This document shows, piece by piece, positions 52,125 to 61,291 of a stretch of 64,000 nucleotides of DNA (position 1 is its first letter; each line of letters opens with the position of its first letter). Source of the DNA: an uncultured Bacillota bacterium (GTDB taxonomy: Bacteria > Bacillota > Clostridia > Peptostreptococcales > Anaerovoracaceae); the NCBI GenBank assembly GCA_949287095.1, contig CASEFA010000003.1:62001-126000 (forward strand), given 5' to 3'. Both the position numbers and the translations under genes were made by a program. The notes beneath the pieces were generated by a model. The model was given only the letters and a program-made list of their open reading frames with translations. It made no database searches and was not told the origin of the DNA.

Positions 52125-53501
52125 ATGAAGCTTCTGGATAAACTTACCACATCGAAAGAAACAGACCTGGGATCGGAACCGGTGGGTAGGCTTCTCGCCA
52201 CGCTGGCCGTTCCTGCCATAGCGTCTCAGATCGTAAACGCTCTCTACAACATGGTGGACAGAATGTACATAGGACACATACCGGAAACGGGGCCTATGGC
52301 TCTTACGGGACTCGGAGTGTGCTTCCCTCTGATTATGATAGTCTCGGCCTTTGCGTGTCTCGTGGGAATGGGAGGCGCGCCGAAAGCCAGCATATACATG
52401 GGCAGACGCGACAACGCCCACGCTGAAAAGATTCTCGGGAACTGCACCACCGCCCTTATTTTCCTTTCGGTTACGCTGACGGTTCTGGTGCTTTTATTTA
52501 AGCGTCCGCTCCTCTATCTCTTCGGCGCTTCGGAAAATACCATAGAGTACGCCGAAAGCTACATGACCATATACGCTCTGGGAACGGTTTTCGTCCAGCT
52601 TACTCTGGGGCTGAACTCCTTCATATCCGCTCAGGGCTTTTCCAAAATCAGCATGTTCACCGTAATCATCGGAGCGGTCACAAACATTATTCTCGACCCG
52701 ATTTTCATATTCGGCTTCGGTATGGGAGTCAAAGGCGCAGCTCTCGCCACCGTCATATCCCAGGCGTTAAGCGCTTTATGGGCGGTAAAGTTTCTCACGG
52801 GGAACGTCACCGTTCTTCGCATTAAGAAAAAGTATCTTAAGGTGGAAAGACATATTCTCTCGCCCTGCCTTGCTCTCGGCGTTGCTCCCTTCATCATGCA
52901 GTCCACCGAAAGCCTGCTGGTGCTCTGCTTCAACTCCTCCCTGCTGAAATACGGCGGCGACACCGCCGTGGGGGCCATGACCATTTTGTCCAGCGTCATG
53001 CAGTTCGCCCTTCTCCCTCTTCAGGGGCTTACTCAGGGCGGACAGCCTATAATCAGCTTCAACTACGGCGCGGGAAATCTCGATCGCGTAAAGAAAGGCT
53101 TCACCCTTCTCCTGAAATGCTGCCTGACATACGCCACTCTGCTCTGGGCCGTCTGCATGTTCCTTCCGCAGCTTCCGGTCATGATATTCACCTCGGAGCC
53201 GGAGCTTACGGACCTGTCCGTGTGGGCTCTCAGAATATACATGGCGTCGGTTTTCCTCATGGGCGCTCAAAACGCCTGTCAGCAGAGCTTCATCGCCCTC
53301 GGCAACGCAAAGGTCTCCACCTTCCTTGCAATTTTCAGGAAGATAATCCTGCTCATACCTCTCATATACATACTTCCTCACTTTTTCACCGACAAAGTCT
53401 TTGCGGTATTTCTCGCAGAGCCCGTCGCCGATGCAGTCGCCGTTGCAACCACCTGCACCATGTTCAGCATCGAATTCAGGAAGCTGATGAAAAAGCGGTA
53501 A
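52125..53501 (+). CDS. MATE-family multidrug efflux transporter
   Basis: A 458-residue membrane protein with about 12 helices in two MatE halves, the sodium- or proton-driven efflux family. The N-terminal PVGRLLATLAVPAIASQIVNALYNMVDRMYIG is a typical first helix, and the second half begins near HILSPCLALGVAPFIMQSTESLLV. GGAG lies eight bases before the ATG. Followed by a bidirectional terminator shared with the convergent ECF gene. Confidence 0.93.
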   Translation: MKLLDKLTTSKETDLGSEPVGRLLATLAVPAIASQIVNALYNMVDRMYIGHIPETGPMALTGLGVCFPLIMIVSAFACLVGMGGAPKASIYMGRRDNAHAEKILGNCTTALIFLSVTLTVLVLLFKRPLLYLFGASENTIEYAESYMTIYALGTVFVQLTLGLNSFISAQGFSKISMFTVIIGAVTNIILDPIFIFGFGMGVKGAALATVISQALSALWAVKFLTGNVTVLRIKKKYLKVERHILSPCLALGVAPFIMQSTESLLVLCFNSSLLKYGGDTAVGAMTILSSVMQFALLPLQGLTQGGQPIISFNYGAGNLDRVKKGFTLLLKCCLTYATLLWAVCMFLPQLPVMIFTSEPELTDLSVWALRIYMASVFLMGAQNACQQSFIALGNAKVSTFLAIFRKIILLIPLIYILPHFFTDKVFAVFLAEPVADAVAVATTCTMFSIEFRKLMKKR

Positions 53502-53607
53502 TAAAGTCGATAAGGTGTTGTTGCGGGGTAATGCTCTATAAGGCAGCGGGTTAAAACATTTTAGCAATGTCGAACTGAGTGCCGCCGTCGTAATGTCATC
53601 ATAAGAT

Positions 53608-53652
53608 AAAACCGCTATAACTATTGATTTTTCAACAGTCATAGCGGTTTTT
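53608..53652. terminator. Bidirectional terminator between the MATE and ECF genes
   Basis: AAAACCGCTATAACT pairs with AGTCATAGCGGTTTT (one mismatch), followed by T on either strand. Confidence 0.85.
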
Positions 53653-53678
53653 GTCAACACTTTTTGTCCTATAGCCCT

Positions 53679-54233
53679 CTAATCTATGTGGTAAGCGAAC
53701 TGCTTGCCTGCAGGGGTCTTTTCCAGCGCCGTATACAGAGCCGTAGCGAGAACCACTCCAACAGCGAACTGAAGTATATTCATCGGAACAGATGCCAGCG
53801 GCGTCAGAAAGTTTCCGTACAGAATTCCTTCTGCCACGTAATAGCCTGCCACCATGACAAATCCTGCAATTATCATGGACGCTATTTCCATCACTTTCAT
53901 CTTTCCCTTCGATAATCCCTTCTTCACGGCAAACTCCAGAGCAAGTCCCATAATAAGTCCCATAAGTCCCTTCACGATGAGCGTAATCGGAACGTACTGC
54001 ATATATCCGGCAAAGAAGTCAGCCATGGCGGAACCGAGTCCTGCGGCCACGGCGCCCCACTTCCATCCGAGAAGCAGCACAGAGAAGAAAATCATACAGT
54101 CTCCCAGGTGAATATACCCTTGAGTTGCGGGAATAGGAATCCTTATAATCATGGTCATAACCACGACCATGCACATCATCATCGCCGTCAGCACCATTGT
54201 GGCCACGCCGTTTCTTTCAACAGAATTTCTCAT
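53679..54233 (-). CDS. ECF transporter S component
   Basis: A 184-residue membrane protein with about five to six helices, of the ECF-type vitamin-uptake substrate-binding S component family. The GYIHLGDCMIFFSVLLLGWKWGAVAAGLGSAMADFFAGY segment is the conserved core. S components bind a vitamin (for example pyridoxine, thiamin or folate) and share an energising module encoded elsewhere. The vitamin is not readable from sequence. No riboswitch is seen upstream. Confidence 0.83.
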   Translation of the reverse strand: MRNSVERNGVATMVLTAMMMCMVVVMTMIIRIPIPATQGYIHLGDCMIFFSVLLLGWKWGAVAAGLGSAMADFFAGYMQYVPITLIVKGLMGLIMGLALEFAVKKGLSKGKMKVMEIASMIIAGFVMVAGYYVAEGILYGNFLTPLASVPMNILQFAVGVVLATALYTALEKTPAGKQFAYHID

Positions 54234-54285
54234 TTCGGGTCGTCCTCCTCGTAAGTATATAATCCATATTTCTATCTACGGTGCC

Positions 54286-54313
54286 ATTATATCTCCAAAA
54301 TGTACCTGTTGAA
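54286..54313 (-). promoter_or_regulatory. Promoter of the ECF S component gene
   Basis: Minus strand TTCAAC, 16 bases, TATAAT, 53 bases before the start. The -35 is moderate. Confidence 0.6.
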
Positions 54314-54370
54314 ATAGACAGTTTCAGGATTTTTTATATATACAGTTTGGCGCCCGCGAAACGCAGCCTT

Positions 54371-55612
54371 CTACAGATTGAATTTTCCGTCCCTGAATAT
54401 CATAACCTTTCTTCCGTCGCTGCACGTTGCTTCACACGAGAGATCCCCGGTTCCGAACATGAAATCAACATGCAGAGCCGATGAGTTCAGTCCTTTCTTC
54501 TGAAGAGCCTCAAGACTTCTGTCCTCTCCTCCTATCATGTCGGAATATCCGGCTCCCAGAGCAAGATGGCAGGCCGCATTTTCGTCAAGCAGCGTATTGT
54601 AGAACAGGACTCCCATCTGGTTTATCGGAGAATCATAAGGGACGAGAGCAACCTCACCCAGATAGCGGGCTCCTTCGTCTGTCTCCAGTATTCCCTGCAG
54701 CACGTCCTTACCTACTTCAGCATCGTATTCCACGACTTTTCCGTCCTCAAATCTGAGCATCATCCCGTCAACGATGTTTCCGACATGTACAAAAGGCATG
54801 GAACTGTAAACTGTTCCGTTCACCTTGAAGCGGTGTGGTGTGGTCAGGATTTCCTCTGTCGGGATGTTAGGTGCAAAGAGTTCTCCGTCCGGTTCCGGAC
54901 AGTGACATATTCCTCCGGCAAAAGATGCGTCGTCGCATATATCCATGGTTATATCCGTTCCCAGAGAGTTGGTAAAATGCAGAGTTCTTATGTTCAGGCG
55001 GTTAAGCTTCGCCACGTTTTCCGTCATTTCACGGATGTGTTCGTCCCAGCCGTCTGTTCCGCTCTCTTCGGTCACATAACATGATTTAAACAGAGCCCGC
55101 CACAGGGCCTCAACCGCTTCCTCCTCTGAAAGATCAGGAAATACCTTCTTTGCCCATTTCGTTCCGGGAATCGCCGAAGCGCTCCACTTAACCTTGTTAT
55201 CTTTTTTTATAAAGCTGAATTCTTTAAGCGGAACGGTCATAGCAGCCTTCCACGCAGCGATTCTTTCATCGTCGATTCCTGCAAGACCGTCCGGTGAATC
55301 GTTGTTCAGTCTGAGGAAGCATGCGTCCTTGTCTGCATAGCCCGCCCTGGCGTCAACCCACCAGTCCGGCGTGGACCTGAGGGTCTCCATTGAAGCATTC
55401 TCCAGACGTATTCGCGTAAGCTCCTGGTCGGAGAAGTGGATTACCACGTCCTTTGCACCCAGCTTGTATGCTCTTTCCGCCAGAATTCTCAAAAACTCCA
55501 CGGCGGTAACCGATGTTTCCTCAACTACGAGAATCTGCCCTTTTCTGAGTCCCACTCCGCGGGTAAGAATCAGATCGGCGTAATTCTCAAGCCATTTGTT
55601 CATGTTATTCAT
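54371..55612 (-). CDS. M29-family aminopeptidase
   Basis: A 413-residue metallo-aminopeptidase of family M29 (AmpS/thermophilic-aminopeptidase type), expected in the cytoplasm. Characteristic blocks are the N-terminal LRKGQILVVEETSVTAVEFLRILAERAYKLGA and the metal-site region GAIEXLD-like, here FTNSLGTDITMDICDDASFAGG and PTEEILTTPHRFKVNGTVYSSMP. It starts at ATG 55612 with AGGAGA eight bases upstream; it overlaps dppF by eight bases. Together with the peptide importer it would degrade imported peptides to amino acids including glycine. Confidence 0.9.
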   Translation of the reverse strand: MNNMNKWLENYADLILTRGVGLRKGQILVVEETSVTAVEFLRILAERAYKLGAKDVVIHFSDQELTRIRLENASMETLRSTPDWWVDARAGYADKDACFLRLNNDSPDGLAGIDDERIAAWKAAMTVPLKEFSFIKKDNKVKWSASAIPGTKWAKKVFPDLSEEEAVEALWRALFKSCYVTEESGTDGWDEHIREMTENVAKLNRLNIRTLHFTNSLGTDITMDICDDASFAGGICHCPEPDGELFAPNIPTEEILTTPHRFKVNGTVYSSMPFVHVGNIVDGMMLRFEDGKVVEYDAEVGKDVLQGILETDEGARYLGEVALVPYDSPINQMGVLFYNTLLDENAACHLALGAGYSDMIGGEDRSLEALQKKGLNSSALHVDFMFGTGDLSCEATCSDGRKVMIFRDGKFNL

Positions 55613-56579
55613 TGCCAATCTCTCCTGTCTGCTCCAGAACACATGCCGAATAATGGTTTTCTGAAACCTGCTTCAGCTCATACTCATGCTCCCTGCACTT
55701 CTCACATGCATAGCGGCATCGCGTGTAGAATCTGCAGTAGTTTACCGGATTTACAGGGGATGATACCTCTCCCTTCAGCAGCTCCGGCTCCCTGTCTCTG
55801 GCTGTAATGTCTATGACAGGTATAGCTGCGAGAAGAGCCTTTGTGTACGGATGTCTCGGATTATTGAAAAGTTCCTCTTTTTCGGCCAGTTCTACGCACT
55901 GTCCCAGATACATTACTGCAATCTCATCGGAAATATGCCGCACAACGCTCATGTCATGAGTTATAAACATATACGCCAGTTTTCTCTCCTCCTGAAGATC
56001 CATCATCAGGTTCAGTATCTGTGCCTGAATCGACACGTCAAGAGCCGACACAGGTTCGTCACACACGATAAATTCAGGGTCTGTAGCCAGCGCTCTGGCG
56101 ACACCTATTCTCTGTCTCCTTCCTCCGTCCAGTTCGTGAGGATATGCGTTTACAAAACGTCTTGCCAGACCTACTGTATCCATCAGTTCCCGGGCCCGCT
56201 CGTCAGCTTCTTTCCTGCTGTACATTTTATTTACAAGCATAGGCTCTTTGATTATTTCTGCGACTGAAAGCCGCGGATCCAGAGACGCATAAGGATCCTG
56301 GAAGATAAGCTGCATCTGCTTTCTCAGATGCTTCATCTTATCCTTCTTATAGTCAAGAATGTTTTCTCCGTTGAATATTATTTCCCCCGACGTAGGCTCA
56401 GTCAGTCTGAGGACGGTTCTTCCCAGAGTGGTTTTGCCGCATCCAGACTCTCCTACAACTCCCAGAGTATGGCCTCTTTCAATGGAAAGTGTCACGTCAT
56501 CTACGGCGTGAAGCTCTCCTGCCGGAGTGTGGAAGTACTTCTTCAGATGTTTTATCTCAAGCATTGGTCTTTCACTCAT
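55605..56579 (-). CDS. dppF: Peptide ABC transporter ATP-binding protein DppF
   Basis: A 324-residue ATPase. Walker A GESGCGKTT, signature LDGGRRQRIGVARAL (GGRRQR variant), Walker B FIVCDEPVSALD, and a C-terminal CRFYTRCRYACEKC motif. The start chosen is ATG 56579 (MSERPMLEIKHL), with GGAGG about nine bases upstream; it overlaps dppD by eight bases. Second ATPase of the Dpp-type importer. Confidence 0.93.
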   Translation of the reverse strand: MSERPMLEIKHLKKYFHTPAGELHAVDDVTLSIERGHTLGVVGESGCGKTTLGRTVLRLTEPTSGEIIFNGENILDYKKDKMKHLRKQMQLIFQDPYASLDPRLSVAEIIKEPMLVNKMYSRKEADERARELMDTVGLARRFVNAYPHELDGGRRQRIGVARALATDPEFIVCDEPVSALDVSIQAQILNLMMDLQEERKLAYMFITHDMSVVRHISDEIAVMYLGQCVELAEKEELFNNPRHPYTKALLAAIPVIDITARDREPELLKGEVSSPVNPVNYCRFYTRCRYACEKCREHEYELKQVSENHYSACVLEQTGEIGNE

Positions 56580-57579
56580 TTTCGGCTTCCTCCTTATTCG
56601 GGTTCCTGTCGTCAAACAGATGACAGCATATCATGTGACTTCCGTCAAGAATCTTGTTTTTCGGCGCTTCCGTTCTGCAGATATCCATGCAGTGCGGACA
56701 TCTCGGATTGAACACACATCCTTCAGGCAGGTTAAGGGGATCGGGCATAAGTCCGTCTATAGGGGAAAGCCTGTCAGTCGGTTTGTTCATATCCGGTATC
56801 GAACCGAAAAGTCCCGTAGTGTACGGATGATGCTGAGTCTGCCCGAATATTTCTTCCGCCGTACCTGATTCCAGAATAGTTCCGGCATACATTACGGCCA
56901 CTTTCTCACAGTTCTGTGATACGATGCCCAGATCATGAGTGATGAGAATCATAGACGTACCCAGGTTTCGCTTGAGTTCTCTCATCATATGGAGCACCTG
57001 CGCCTGTATGGTCACATCCAGCGCCGTAGTCGGCTCATCGGCAATGAGCAGTTCCGGTTCGCACGAAAGAGCCATGGCTATGACAACTCTCTGTTTCATT
57101 CCTCCTGAAAACTGATGCGGATACTCGTTTTTTCGAGAAGCCGGTATGCCTACCATTTCAAGCATATCGTCCACTTTTTTATCCATCTCATCTCCGGTCA
57201 GGTCCGGAAAATGTATCTTAAATGATTCCTTTATCTGATCTCCAACTCTGATTACAGGGTTCAGACTCGTCATCGGATCCTGGAAAATCATGGAGATACG
57301 GTGTCCGCGGATTGCTCTCATTTCCGCTTCACTTTTTTCCAGAAGATTTCCTTCCTCCTCGAACTCGATAGTCCCGCCCGTAATAAATCCTGTCTTTTTC
57401 GGCATGAGCCTCATAACCGAAAGTGCGGTTGTGGTCTTACCTGCACCGGTTTCTCCTACAAGACCCAGAGTTTCACCTTTTTCAAGGGAAAGATTTATGC
57501 CGTTTATTACCGAAGACGTTCCTTCATCTGTGCGGTATTCTGCATGAAGATCATTTATTTTCAATACTGTATCGTTCAT
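56572..57579 (-). CDS. dppD: Peptide ABC transporter ATP-binding protein DppD
   Basis: A 335-residue ATPase. Walker A GETGAGKTT, signature FSGGMKQRVVIAMAL, Walker [13 protein letters not shown], and a C-terminal CVFNPRCPHCMDIC motif. It overlaps dppF and follows dppC by nine bases. Peptide importer motor subunit; specificity lies in DppA. Confidence 0.93.
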   Translation of the reverse strand: MNDTVLKINDLHAEYRTDEGTSSVINGINLSLEKGETLGLVGETGAGKTTTALSVMRLMPKKTGFITGGTIEFEEEGNLLEKSEAEMRAIRGHRISMIFQDPMTSLNPVIRVGDQIKESFKIHFPDLTGDEMDKKVDDMLEMVGIPASRKNEYPHQFSGGMKQRVVIAMALSCEPELLIADEPTTALDVTIQAQVLHMMRELKRNLGTSMILITHDLGIVSQNCEKVAVMYAGTILESGTAEEIFGQTQHHPYTTGLFGSIPDMNKPTDRLSPIDGLMPDPLNLPEGCVFNPRCPHCMDICRTEAPKNKILDGSHMICCHLFDDRNPNKEEAENE

Positions 57580-57588
57580 CTTTCCCTC

Positions 57589-58461
57589 CTAGTTCTTAAG
57601 TCTCGGGTCGAGAGCATCTCTGAGGCCGTCACCCAGAAGATTAAGCGAAATAACCGCAAGGGTTATAGCCGTTCCCGGGAACAGCACCAGATAAGGAGCC
57701 TGCCTCAGATAGTCACGGCCTTCATAAAGCATGGTACCCCATTCGGATTCAGGAGGCTGAACACCCAATCCCATAAATGACAGGGATGCGATAATCAGTA
57801 TGGTTGAGCCCATTGCCAGCGTAGCCTGAACTATAATAGGCCCTATGGCATTGGGTATTATATGCTTGAATATAATATGCCTGTCACTGCTTCCGCAACA
57901 CTTCGCCGCCTCTATAAACTCCTGGTCCTTTATAGAGAGAATAGACGATCTTATAACTCGGGCAAATACCGGTATATACGCGATGGAAAGCGCTATGAGC
58001 AGATTTACCATGCTCTGTCCCAGCGCCGCAACGATGGAAATAGACATGAGCATCGGCGGAATTGCAAGCAGAATATCCATTATACGCATGAGAATATTGT
58101 CTCTGAATCCGCCGTAGAATCCGGCTATCGCGCCTATAATGGCGCCTATGGCCACGGCGATTAGCATGGCTATGATGCTCATGGTCAGAGAGATTCTCGC
58201 TCCGTATACTATTCTTGCAAAAACGTCACGCCCGAACTGGTCTGTTCCGAACCAGTGCTCGGCCGACGGTCCCTGTAGTCTGTTTGCCGTGTCCTGACCT
58301 ATAACGTCCTTGTCGTAATCCGCAATGAAACCTGCGCAGAGCGCCACGGCAGCCATTATAAGAAGGACTGCGAGTCCCAGCATGGCAAGGCGGTTCTTCT
58401 TAAGTCTGTAGAGCACGGATACGAACTGGCTTCTGGCTTTGTATTCTATGTTTTCATTCAT
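57589..58461 (-). CDS. dppC: Peptide ABC transporter permease DppC
   Basis: A 290-residue permease with about six helices, containing the GPSAEHWFGTDQFGRDVFARIVYGAR motif of the family and the coupling loop CCGSSDRHIIFKHIIPNAIG. It starts at ATG 58461, four bases after the dppB stop; an ATG at 58479 inside dppB is less likely. Confidence 0.92.
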   Translation of the reverse strand: MNENIEYKARSQFVSVLYRLKKNRLAMLGLAVLLIMAAVALCAGFIADYDKDVIGQDTANRLQGPSAEHWFGTDQFGRDVFARIVYGARISLTMSIIAMLIAVAIGAIIGAIAGFYGGFRDNILMRIMDILLAIPPMLMSISIVAALGQSMVNLLIALSIAYIPVFARVIRSSILSIKDQEFIEAAKCCGSSDRHIIFKHIIPNAIGPIIVQATLAMGSTILIIASLSFMGLGVQPPESEWGTMLYEGRDYLRQAPYLVLFPGTAITLAVISLNLLGDGLRDALDPRLKN

Positions 58462-58465
58462 ATCA

Positions 58466-59398
58466 TCACGCCCTTTCATACTGAGATTTTATACGTGGAT
58501 CGATGTAGGCATAAACTATGTCGACGATCAGGTTGACAAGGCTGTATGCCAGAGTAACGAACATAATCGCAGCCATTACAACCGGCGTATCTTTCATTCT
58601 TATGCTTGTGATGAGAAGGGAACCAAGACCCGGAATTGCGAATACCGACTCGATTACAACCGTACCGCCGAGAAGATAACCGAAGTCGACTCCGATTACC
58701 GTTATTATAGGAAGAAGCGCGTTGCGCAGAGAGTGGTGAAGAACAACACTTTTCTCCTCTGCACCTTTTGCGCGGGCAGTGCGGATATAGTCCTGCTTGA
58801 GAACTTCCAGCATAGTTGACCTTGTCATACGTACAAGAGTCGCCATGGTTGCCGTGCAAAGCGTGACTGCAGGCAGAACATAGCTGGACGGATTGTTGAG
58901 AAAAGTCGCAGGGAACCATCCCAGATTCAGGCTGAATACCAGCATGAGAATAAGTCCCAGCACGAAGTTCGGAATCGATGCGAAAATCAGCGCCGCCACG
59001 GTGCTTGCCGCATCCATGAACGAATACTGTCTTACAGCGGATATGACTCCGATAGGCACTCCTACCAGTGCCGCTATGAACATTGCAACGGCCGCCAGAG
59101 TCAGTGTCGTAGGGAATCTGCTGAGTATTTCTTCAAACACAGGAAGTCCTGTCTGATAGGATTCTCCAAAATCTCCGCGGACCATATCTGTTATGTAATT
59201 AAAGTACCGCACAAAGAACGGGTCGTTTAGTCCCAGTTCCTCCTCCAGCTTTGCCACCTGTTCCGGCGGCGCGCTCTGGCCCAGAATCAGCTGTGCCGGA
59301 TTTCCCGGCGTCAGATTCATAATGGTATATACGATGAAGGAAATTCCCAGCACGACGACAATCATCATTGCCAGACGCTGAAGAATATATTTAATCAT
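58466..59398 (-). CDS. dppB: Peptide ABC transporter permease DppB
   Basis: A 310-residue permease with about six helices; it starts MIKYILQRLAMMIVVVLGISFIVYTIMNLTPGNPA, typical of DppB, and the coupling loop is GAEEKSVVLHHSLRNALLPIITVIG. It follows the dppA-dppB hairpin and begins at ATG 59398. Confidence 0.93.
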   Translation of the reverse strand: MIKYILQRLAMMIVVVLGISFIVYTIMNLTPGNPAQLILGQSAPPEQVAKLEEELGLNDPFFVRYFNYITDMVRGDFGESYQTGLPVFEEILSRFPTTLTLAAVAMFIAALVGVPIGVISAVRQYSFMDAASTVAALIFASIPNFVLGLILMLVFSLNLGWFPATFLNNPSSYVLPAVTLCTATMATLVRMTRSTMLEVLKQDYIRTARAKGAEEKSVVLHHSLRNALLPIITVIGVDFGYLLGGTVVIESVFAIPGLGSLLITSIRMKDTPVVMAAIMFVTLAYSLVNLIVDIVYAYIDPRIKSQYERA

Positions 59399-59413
59399 AA
59401 GTGAATTCCTTTC

Positions 59414-59451
59414 TTAAAAACTGAAGGAGACATCCGGAAAAAGATGTCTCC
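59414..59451 (-). terminator. Partial terminator between dppA and dppB
   Basis: GGAGACATC, eight-base loop, GATGTCTCC: a perfect 9-bp stem; on the minus strand the stem is followed by TTCAGTTTTT. Suggests reduced read-through to the permease genes. Confidence 0.75.
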
Positions 59452-59501
59452 ACAGCTTAATCCGTTCTAAAGTCTGAATTAGACCGGAACATTACATTCT
59501 G

Positions 59502-61046
59502 TTATTTCCACGAGAAGTTCTTCACCTGATAGATTCCGAGAGCATCCGCCTCCACACCTTCAAGATCTGCGCTTGCAGTGATAGTGGTAGGTTCGAATAC
59601 CAGCGGTGCAACGTAGGCATTATCCATGATGCTCTGTGCAACTTCCGTATATGCTGCAGTCTTCTCATCTTCTCCTGCCTGTGCTGCGGAATCCAGCATG
59701 GATGAAAGTTCATCTGATGTTACGTGAGTGATATTTCCCGTTCCGCCGTAGCAGTCCTTATGGAACTGGCTGTAAAGCAGTGAATATGCGTCTGTGAACA
59801 TGGCGCACCATGCGGATATGGTCATTTCATAGTCGCCGTTGGAATATACGTCCGTAGTATATGCTCCAGCTTCGAGAATCTGGATTTCCACATCGATTCC
59901 CACAGCCTTAAGGTCAGACTGAATAACCTGAGCAACCTTCTGATTCTTGGAGTCTTCCTTTATTTTGATGGTTAAGGAAAGTCCGTCTTCATAGCCTGCT
60001 TCTTTCAGCAGTTCTCTTGCCTTATCAGGGTCATACTCATATCCCTTTACATCTTCGGAATATCCGTCGCATGTAGGCGGAACCGGCGAATTGGCCGCCG
60101 TACCCTGTCCTTCCAGCGCACCCTGAATGATATTGTCACGGTTTATGGCATAATTTACAGCCTGTCTTACTCTGACGTCACTTAAGATCTCGTTTTCAAT
60201 GTTCATGTTCAGCGAGAGCACTGCGGCAAGATCAGTGCTGTAGAAAGCGAGGCTTTCGTCTTCCTCTACAGCCGGTATGTCGGAATAGTTCACATTGAGG
60301 AATGCATCAGCTTCTCCTGCCTGAAGCGCTATGAGTCCGGTGTTCTTATCGGTAATAGGTTTGAAAGTGACGGTTTTGATGGAAGGCGCGCCCTTGAAGT
60401 AGTCTTCGTTAGCTTCGAGGGTGATATGGTCGCCGCTGACCCATTCAACGAACTTATATGCGCCGGTTCCCATAGGCTTACGCTCTACGATATCGTCACC
60501 GTTCTCTTCCAGGTAAGCTTTGCTCATTATAGAGAAATACGGTGATGCAAGGCTTCCTATCATACCTCCGAAAGGTCTCGACAAAGTGAGCACCACGGTA
60601 TAATCGTCAGTTGCCTCTACGCTTTCAATGGCGGCAACCATATCTGCAGCCCATCCCTTTTCTATGGTTCTGTTGATAGAGAAGGCAACATCTTCTGCCG
60701 TCATCTGAGTCCCGTCATGGAATTTCACATCATCTCTGATTTTAAACGTGTAAACCAGTCCGTCGTCAGTTACATCATAGTCTTCGCAGATAGAAGGATC
60801 ATAACCTCCGTCCGCATTTTTCTCAAAGAGGTTGTCATAGATAGCATATGTAATGGTGAACGTACTCATCATTGCGATTGCCATCGGATCAAGGGAGTTA
60901 GGCTCGGCACTTACAGCAAAATTCAGATCAGTTCTTCCTTCGCTGCTTCCGCCGTCATTTCCGCCTCCGCCGCACGATGTGAACGACATTGCAGTCATGG
61001 CGAGAATCAGTCCCAGAGCCACGATACGCATTTTTTTACTTTTCAT
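59502..61046 (-). CDS. dppA: Peptide-binding lipoprotein DppA
   Basis: A 514-residue extracytoplasmic binding protein with a lipoprotein signal peptide ending in FTSC (Cys at about 25) and the SBP_bac_5 fold. The TVRDDVKFHDGTQMTAEDVAFSINR-like segment (here IRDDVKFHDGTQMT) and GTGAYKFVEW are family motifs. The start chosen is ATG 61046, with GGAGG eight bases upstream; a longer frame from 61133 overlaps the promoter. Substrate class is dipeptides or peptides and is inferred from the M29 neighbour. Confidence 0.93.
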   Translation of the reverse strand: MKSKKMRIVALGLILAMTAMSFTSCGGGGNDGGSSEGRTDLNFAVSAEPNSLDPMAIAMMSTFTITYAIYDNLFEKNADGGYDPSICEDYDVTDDGLVYTFKIRDDVKFHDGTQMTAEDVAFSINRTIEKGWAADMVAAIESVEATDDYTVVLTLSRPFGGMIGSLASPYFSIMSKAYLEENGDDIVERKPMGTGAYKFVEWVSGDHITLEANEDYFKGAPSIKTVTFKPITDKNTGLIALQAGEADAFLNVNYSDIPAVEEDESLAFYSTDLAAVLSLNMNIENEILSDVRVRQAVNYAINRDNIIQGALEGQGTAANSPVPPTCDGYSEDVKGYEYDPDKARELLKEAGYEDGLSLTIKIKEDSKNQKVAQVIQSDLKAVGIDVEIQILEAGAYTTDVYSNGDYEMTISAWCAMFTDAYSLLYSQFHKDCYGGTGNITHVTSDELSSMLDSAAQAGEDEKTAAYTEVAQSIMDNAYVAPLVFEPTTITASADLEGVEADALGIYQVKNFSWK

Positions 61047-61099
61047 TTTCTGTTCCTCCATTTTGGCCTGTCCGGTGTGACGAACCGAACCTCTGCTCA

Positions 61100-61120
61100 T
61101 TTTGAAACTAAGTTTCAAAA
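61100..61120. promoter_or_regulatory. Candidate operator of the IclR regulator at dppA
   Basis: TTTTGAAAC and its perfect complement GTTTCAAAA around a three-base centre. It covers about +5 to +25 of the dppA transcript, where a bound repressor would block. Confidence 0.65.
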
Positions 61121-61131
61121 ATATTTGTTTC

Positions 61132-61160
61132 ATTGTACTCCCCTACTTCTGATTCGTCAA
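61132..61160 (-). promoter_or_regulatory. Promoter of dppA
   Basis: Minus strand TTGACG, 17 bases, TACAAT, giving a start near 61125. Confidence 0.8.
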
Positions 61161-61188
61161 GCACTAACCGGCTCAAAACTTGTCAGAT

Positions 61189-61217
61189 TTGACATTTTGT
61201 ATTATCGTTGTTAAAAT
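61189..61217 (+). promoter_or_regulatory. Promoter of the iclR-type gene
   Basis: TTGACA, 17 bases, TAAAAT. A TATAAT at 61239-61244 is an alternative -10; it lies within an imperfect GAATT/AATTC inverted repeat that could be an autoregulatory site. Confidence 0.65.
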
Positions 61218-61291
61218 AGTGTACCCGCTGAATTTCAGTATAATCCTGAATTCGGCCCATGAACTGTTATTCTGTACAGGAGATATTTAAA

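Noticed and set aside
52776..53660. A 294-codon frame on the minus strand
   Set aside because: It runs antisense to the MATE gene and beyond, has no family resemblance, and overlaps the terminator.
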